Shown here one piece after another: positions 4,768-8,198 of a stretch of DNA of 8,198 nt; positions within the stretch are counted from its first letter, which is position 1, and each line of letters opens with the position of its first letter. The translations under genes were made by a program, and so were the position numbers. The stretch is taken from NCBI GenBank assembly GCA_027371625.1, contig DAHXMQ010000365.1, positions 1 through 8,198 on the forward strand. Direction: 5' to 3'. The notes under the pieces are model-generated. The model was not told the DNA's origin. It made no database searches and saw only the letters and a program-made list of their open reading frames with translations. Origin of the DNA: Candidatus Methanoperedentaceae archaeon. Its GTDB lineage: Archaea; Halobacteriota; Methanosarcinia; Methanosarcinales; Methanoperedenaceae.

Positions 4768-5346
4768 ATGGATCCGAAAAATAAAACACTAATACCTTTG
4801 ATTATCATATTCTTCATCATTGGAGTTGTTGCAGGGTATTTGGCTCATCAACCGGTGACGATTGAGAAAACTGTGACTGTAACTGTTACACCAGTTCCCA
4901 CCCCGACGCCTACTCCAACTCCCACCCCGACGCCTACAACAGTAGCCCCGACACCCACTCCAACTCCCACTCCATCGGTAAGCGACTTTGTTGTAAAGGA
5001 TAACTATGTCCCTGACACAGATATTCCATGCACCGGCTGTAAAATGATTATCGAAGGATACAACACTCTTGCCCCGACAGGATTGAGTATTCACCATGGA
5101 CAATCTGTTGTGATCAGCGTTACCACTCAGTCGTTACCTAAGCCCATCTGGCTTATCCTGTATGATACCGCAAATTGCAGCCCCTGCCTGCCCCCGTATC
5201 AAAAATACTTAGGGACGTATGACGGTGGCGTCTTTATAACTTTTAATAATAAGGGAACATATAATTTTAAAACTGAAATTCGTTCAAGCGACCCCAATAT
5301 ATTGCCGACAACTTTTACAACAAACACCACGATAAGTGTTTACTAA
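4768..5346 (+). CDS. Membrane-anchored extracellular protein with Thr-Pro linker and two CxxC motifs
   Basis: I recognise the architecture, not a named family. Residues 1-7 are charged, 8-26 form one hydrophobic helix (signal anchor), and then comes VTVTVT and a TP-rich linker (about 41-70) that would span the cell envelope. The outer domain (about 71-192) is beta-rich and ends in a Thr/Asn-rich strand; a cupredoxin-like or Ig-like sandwich is plausible. Two CxxC pairs occur, CTGC (88-91) and CSPC (137-140), with His109/His110 (SIHHGQ) between them. They could form disulfides or hold a metal or heme, but no CxxCH is present, so it is not a c-type cytochrome. The start at 4768 has GGTGAGG 11 bases upstream. 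It is divergent from hemB and ends 7 bases from valS, which is convergent. Function is unknown; surface location is well supported. Confidence 0.8.
   Translation: MDPKNKTLIPLIIIFFIIGVVAGYLAHQPVTIEKTVTVTVTPVPTPTPTPTPTPTPTTVAPTPTPTPTPSVSDFVVKDNYVPDTDIPCTGCKMIIEGYNTLAPTGLSIHHGQSVVISVTTQSLPKPIWLILYDTANCSPCLPPYQKYLGTYDGGVFITFNNKGTYNFKTEIRSSDPNILPTTFTTNTTISVY
4897..4974 (+). repeat. Imperfect 24-bp tandem repeats encoding the Thr-Pro linker
   Basis: A 24-base unit beginning CCCACCCCGACGCC at 4897-4920 recurs from 4921 with its first 17 bases identical, and again in degenerate form to 4974 (ACACCCACTCCAACT and CCCACTCCA). This is in-frame expansion of Thr-Pro codons. Linker length could vary between strains through slippage or recombination. 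Confidence 0.6.
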
Positions 5347-5353
5347 CATCTCT

Positions 5354-7948
5354 TTAACGTCCTGTGCACTGCGATGATGTCGGGATAGTAATCACTTTTG
5401 CAATGACAACAACCGCGCTTCCCACTTCCAAGACATCCACAGCTTTGCCTTTTAATAGCTTTTCCTTTTCCAATACAAAAAACGAGGAGTCTAGGATGAT
5501 TTTCTCCCCATCCACGGAAAGTGCTATGCTTCCTGAATCAGCAAGTTTCGGATCCATATTCCTCAGAGCCTCAGCAATTGATTTTGCCCTGCCTCTGTAC
5601 GTTCTTCCGAGCATCTTCATATTCGGTATGATTTCACGAGCAACAAGCTCAAAACCAGGTTTTCCCGTCTTAAGTGAAATTCTTGAATTTGCAGCACCTG
5701 CGATATCGGAACCATCCTTTAGAGAGGAATAGATCTCAATATTCGAAAGCGAAGAATTTAATGCCATGCCGTGTTCTGATTTATAGCGCCTGATGGCGGA
5801 AGCTATCTCTTTTATCATTTCGCCGCTCGCTTCAGCTTCTTCGTCGATGAGCGATTCGTTCACCTCTGGCCATGTTTGAAGATGCACACTTTCCTTCTTT
5901 ATGTGGGAATATACCTCCTCTGAGAAATACGGCAGAAACGGCGCAAGGAGCCGTGAAAGTGTTTCGATAGTAACAAAAAGCGTGTACTGCGCAGCCTCTT
6001 TTCCTTCGGCTTCACCGTATAATCTCGATTTTACAAGCTCTATATAATTATCAGCGAGGATGTCCCATGCGAATCCTCGTATTGCCTTGAAGGTCTCATC
6101 GAACTGGTAGGCATCCATCTTTTCAGTTGCATCTTTTACCAGCCTGTTCAGCCTGCTCAGGAGCCATCTGTCAACAGGCTTGAACTCCGCGGGTTTATCC
6201 GATAAATGCGGCAGGGAAAAACGCACGATGTTCCAGAGTTTCTGCAAAAAGCGCGAACCTGCGACTACATCCTTCCATGAAAAGATGATGTCAGAGCCAG
6301 TGGTGCCTCCAATGGCAGCCCATTGCCGAAATGCATCCGCGCCGTGCTTCCTGATCACCTCTTCAGGCACAACGAAGTTGTTCCGCGACTTGCTCATCTT
6401 GTGTCCGTCCTCCCCGAGCACCATGCCGTTGAGCAGTATGGTCTCCCACGGTTTTGTATCAAGGAGAGCCTTTGTTCTCAGGATCGTATAGAAAGACCAA
6501 GTTCTTATTATGTCATAGCCCTGAGGTCGCAGCTGCGTCGGCAGGAGCGGTTCCCTGCCACTTAGCCACCCTGAAACATGGAGTGCTGAGATGGATGAAT
6601 CCATCCACGTATCCAGCACATCTTCTTCCCCTCGCCATTCGGAAGAGCCACATTCGCACGCCCCAGGCGGCTTTTTCTGTGTCGGGTCAAGTGGAAGCCA
6701 TTCTCCCTTTGCGACTTTCGTCTTCCCGCACCTATCGCAGTACCATGCGGGAATCGGCGTGGCAAAAATCCTCTGGCGGGAGATGCACCAGTCCCATTCC
6801 ATCGTGCCTGTCCAGTTCTCAAGCCGAACTTTCATGTAATCCGGAACCCATGTGATTTTATTTGCAGTGTCCAGTATTTCATCAGCGATAATTTTAACAA
6901 ACCATTGTTTTTCGGAGAGAATCTCGATAGGCGTCTTGCAGCGCCAGCACAATCCCACGTTCTGGGACAGCTCCTCCTGTTTATAGAGAATACCATCCTT
7001 TTTCATGTCATCGATTATGGCTTTCTTGCACTCCTCGGTTGTCAAGCCTGCATATTTTCCTGCAAGCTCGGTCATCCTGCCTGTCCTGTCTATTGCTTTG
7101 CGCAGAGGAAGTGAGTGCTCAACCCACCACCTCACGTCCTGCTTGTCGCCGAAGGTGCATATCATGACAACGCCTGTACCGAAGGAAGGATCGACGCTCT
7201 TGTCTGCGATTACTTTGACCTTATGACCAAAAACGGGTACCGCTACCTCTGTGCCGACATACTCGCGATATCTTTCGTCGTCCGGATTGACTGCGACAGC
7301 AACACAGGCTGCGAGTAATTCGGGTCTTGTGGTTGCAATCCTGAGTTTATCAAAATTGAGGTAATTCAAAATGGTTGTCCTTGATTCGTATTCGACTTCG
7401 GCGAACGCGATAGCAGTCTCGCATCTCGGACACCAGTTAACGGGATGGTTCTGCTGGTATATCATGCCGCTATTGTACATCTGCACGAAAGACCTCTGTG
7501 TTTTTACAAAGTACGAAGGCTCCATGGTGATGTACTCGTTGCTCCAGTCGATGGAAAACCCAAGGCGTCTCAGGCTTTTTCTCATGCGCTCGATATTCTT
7601 CGTGGTGAGTTCAACGCACAGACGGCGGAATTCCTCGCGCGAAACCTGGCTCTTCGTGATGCCGTGCGCCTCTTCCACTTTAACCTCAGTCGGCAAGCCG
7701 TGGCAGTCCCAGCCTTCGGGGAACATCACGTTGTAGCCTCTCATTCTCTTGTATCGCGCCATGAAATCGATGTAGCACCAGTTAAGGGCATTGCCTATAT
7801 GGAAATTCCCGGTCGGGTAAGGCGGCGGCGTATCGATTATGAACTGCGGCTTTTCCGAATTCCGGTCGAAATAATACATGGAGTCCTGCCATGCATTGAG
7901 CCATTTTTCCTCGACTGCGTTGTAATCGTATTCCTTGGGTAATTCCAT
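5354..7948 (-). CDS. valS: Valyl-tRNA synthetase
   Basis: This cytoplasmic class I synthetase attaches valine to tRNA-Val and hydrolyses mischarged threonine. Signatures run in order: [13 protein letters not shown] with the HIGH-type motif HIGN at 50-53; [10 protein letters not shown] (79-88); an editing CP1 domain about 190-345 with TTRPE (206-210) and [11 protein letters not shown] (265-275); the ValRS stretch [22 protein letters not shown] (383-404 region); [10 protein letters not shown]; and KMSKS at 517-521. Cys pairs (173/176, 334/337, 404/407, 431/433) probably hold zinc. An anticodon-binding helical domain follows (about 600-730), then an archaeal-type C-terminal region. The length of 864 is normal for methanogen ValRS and there is no truncation. 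The sequence is Methanosarcina-like. The ATG at 7946-7948 has no Shine-Dalgarno; a weak TATA (minus strand TTCTATTAAT near 7978) would give near-leaderless translation. Confidence 0.98.
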   Translation of the reverse strand: MELPKEYDYNAVEEKWLNAWQDSMYYFDRNSEKPQFIIDTPPPYPTGNFHIGNALNWCYIDFMARYKRMRGYNVMFPEGWDCHGLPTEVKVEEAHGITKSQVSREEFRRLCVELTTKNIERMRKSLRRLGFSIDWSNEYITMEPSYFVKTQRSFVQMYNSGMIYQQNHPVNWCPRCETAIAFAEVEYESRTTILNYLNFDKLRIATTRPELLAACVAVAVNPDDERYREYVGTEVAVPVFGHKVKVIADKSVDPSFGTGVVMICTFGDKQDVRWWVEHSLPLRKAIDRTGRMTELAGKYAGLTTEECKKAIIDDMKKDGILYKQEELSQNVGLCWRCKTPIEILSEKQWFVKIIADEILDTANKITWVPDYMKVRLENWTGTMEWDWCISRQRIFATPIPAWYCDRCGKTKVAKGEWLPLDPTQKKPPGACECGSSEWRGEEDVLDTWMDSSISALHVSGWLSGREPLLPTQLRPQGYDIIRTWSFYTILRTKALLDTKPWETILLNGMVLGEDGHKMSKSRNNFVVPEEVIRKHGADAFRQWAAIGGTTGSDIIFSWKDVVAGSRFLQKLWNIVRFSLPHLSDKPAEFKPVDRWLLSRLNRLVKDATEKMDAYQFDETFKAIRGFAWDILADNYIELVKSRLYGEAEGKEAAQYTLFVTIETLSRLLAPFLPYFSEEVYSHIKKESVHLQTWPEVNESLIDEEAEASGEMIKEIASAIRRYKSEHGMALNSSLSNIEIYSSLKDGSDIAGAANSRISLKTGKPGFELVAREIIPNMKMLGRTYRGRAKSIAEALRNMDPKLADSGSIALSVDGEKIILDSSFFVLEKEKLLKGKAVDVLEVGSAVVVIAKVITIPTSSQCTGR

Positions 7949-8007
7949 ACGCCCGCTGTGATGAGTTGCATGATTAATAGAATTATCGGTTTCAATAAAC
8001 AGCAGAA

Positions 8008-8016
8008 TTTATTTAT
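8008..8016 (+). promoter_or_regulatory. TATA box of the gamma-carbonic-anhydrase-like gene
   Basis: TTTATTTAT is centred about 61 bases before the ATG at 8073. A start near 8037 would give a leader of about 36 purine-rich bases including the Shine-Dalgarno GGGTGA at 8063-8068, four bases before the ATG. Confidence 0.45.
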
Positions 8017-8072
8017 GCGAATACACCAATCTTAGGAGTGGGAGTCAGGAAAAGCAAAATCAGGGTGAAACT

Positions 8073-8198
8073 ATGATATACGCATTTGAAAACAAAAAGC
8101 CGATGATAGCGAAAAATGCTTTCATAGCAGATACCGCATGCATCATCGGAAATGTAACAATCGGGGAAAAATCAAGCGTCTGGTTCAACTCAGTCATC
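8073..8198 (+). CDS. Gamma-carbonic-anhydrase-family hexapeptide protein (partial, N-terminus)
   Basis: Only the first 42 codons lie in the window; the frame is open to its last base. The pattern MIAKNAFIADTACIIGNVTIGEKSSVWFNSVI is the typical opening of left-handed beta-helix proteins of the gamma-carbonic-anhydrase/YrdA/CamH group: an early A-F-I-A-x-T-A turn, GNVTIGE, and SVWFNSVI, which precedes the family's RGD region. Members bind a metal through three histidines, which would lie downstream and cannot be checked here. There is no signal peptide, unlike the secreted Cam enzyme, so a cytoplasmic CamH/YrdA-like protein is more likely. The ATG at 8073 has GGGTGA at 8063-8068. It is divergent from valS. 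Whether it is an active carbonic anhydrase or a catalytically silent relative is undecided. Confidence 0.85.
   Translation, partial: MIYAFENKKPMIAKNAFIADTACIIGNVTIGEKSSVWFNSVI

Noticed and set aside
7445..7942. A 165-codon plus-strand ORF opposite the start of valS
   Set aside because: It mirrors the conserved ValRS catalytic region and has no promoter or Shine-Dalgarno; it is a shadow of valS coding bias.
8038..8076. A 12-codon GTG-initiated upstream ORF whose TGA overlaps the ATG of the carbonic-anhydrase-like gene
   Set aside because: It needs a non-ATG start and has no conserved content; the overlap is likely a by-product of the GGGTGAAACTATGA start region.

Overview
The window looks like a chromosomal segment of a euryarchaeon related to the Methanosarcinales/ANME-2 methane archaea. 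The evidence is an archaeal-type valyl-tRNA synthetase with Methanosarcina-like signatures, an NrpR-domain nitrogen regulator without its own DNA-binding domain (the NrpRII type of Methanosarcina), TATA boxes in place of bacterial -35/-10 promoters, a mix of near-leaderless and Shine-Dalgarno starts, and a membrane-anchored surface protein with a Thr-Pro linker. The species cannot be fixed from the sequence alone.

Layout, left to right. Bases 1-600 are AT-rich and hold a perfect inverted repeat (31-60), an unrecognised 107-residue gene on the minus strand, and a gene-poor stretch leading to the rubrerythrin promoter. Rubrerythrin (plus) converges with, and overlaps by 8 bp, a minus-strand gene for an archaeal protein with a degenerate Mrr-like nuclease region and a duplicated C-terminal module. 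A divergent intergenic region with two tandem inverted repeats separates that gene from nrpRII-like (plus). Next comes a 21-codon gene for a Cys-rich micropeptide, with a TATA box, a strong Shine-Dalgarno and a T-rich terminator. On the minus strand, hemB and a DUF2227-type membrane protein gene are coupled through a TAATG overlap. A palindromic TATA element lies between hemB and a divergent surface-protein gene. That gene converges on valS (minus), and beyond valS starts a divergent gamma-carbonic-anhydrase-family gene cut by the window end.

Most genes are core or housekeeping: tetrapyrrole synthesis (hemB, feeding siroheme, heme and probably F430), valine charging (valS), peroxide defence (rubrerythrin), nitrogen control (nrpRII-like) and a carbonic-anhydrase-like hexapeptide protein. 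They do not form one pathway. The most novel-looking items are the micropeptide gene at 3158-3223, the surface protein with two CxxC motifs, the mixed Cys/Asp/Cys metal site of HemB, and the degenerate nuclease-like protein. I see no CRISPR array, insertion sequence, tRNA or rRNA.
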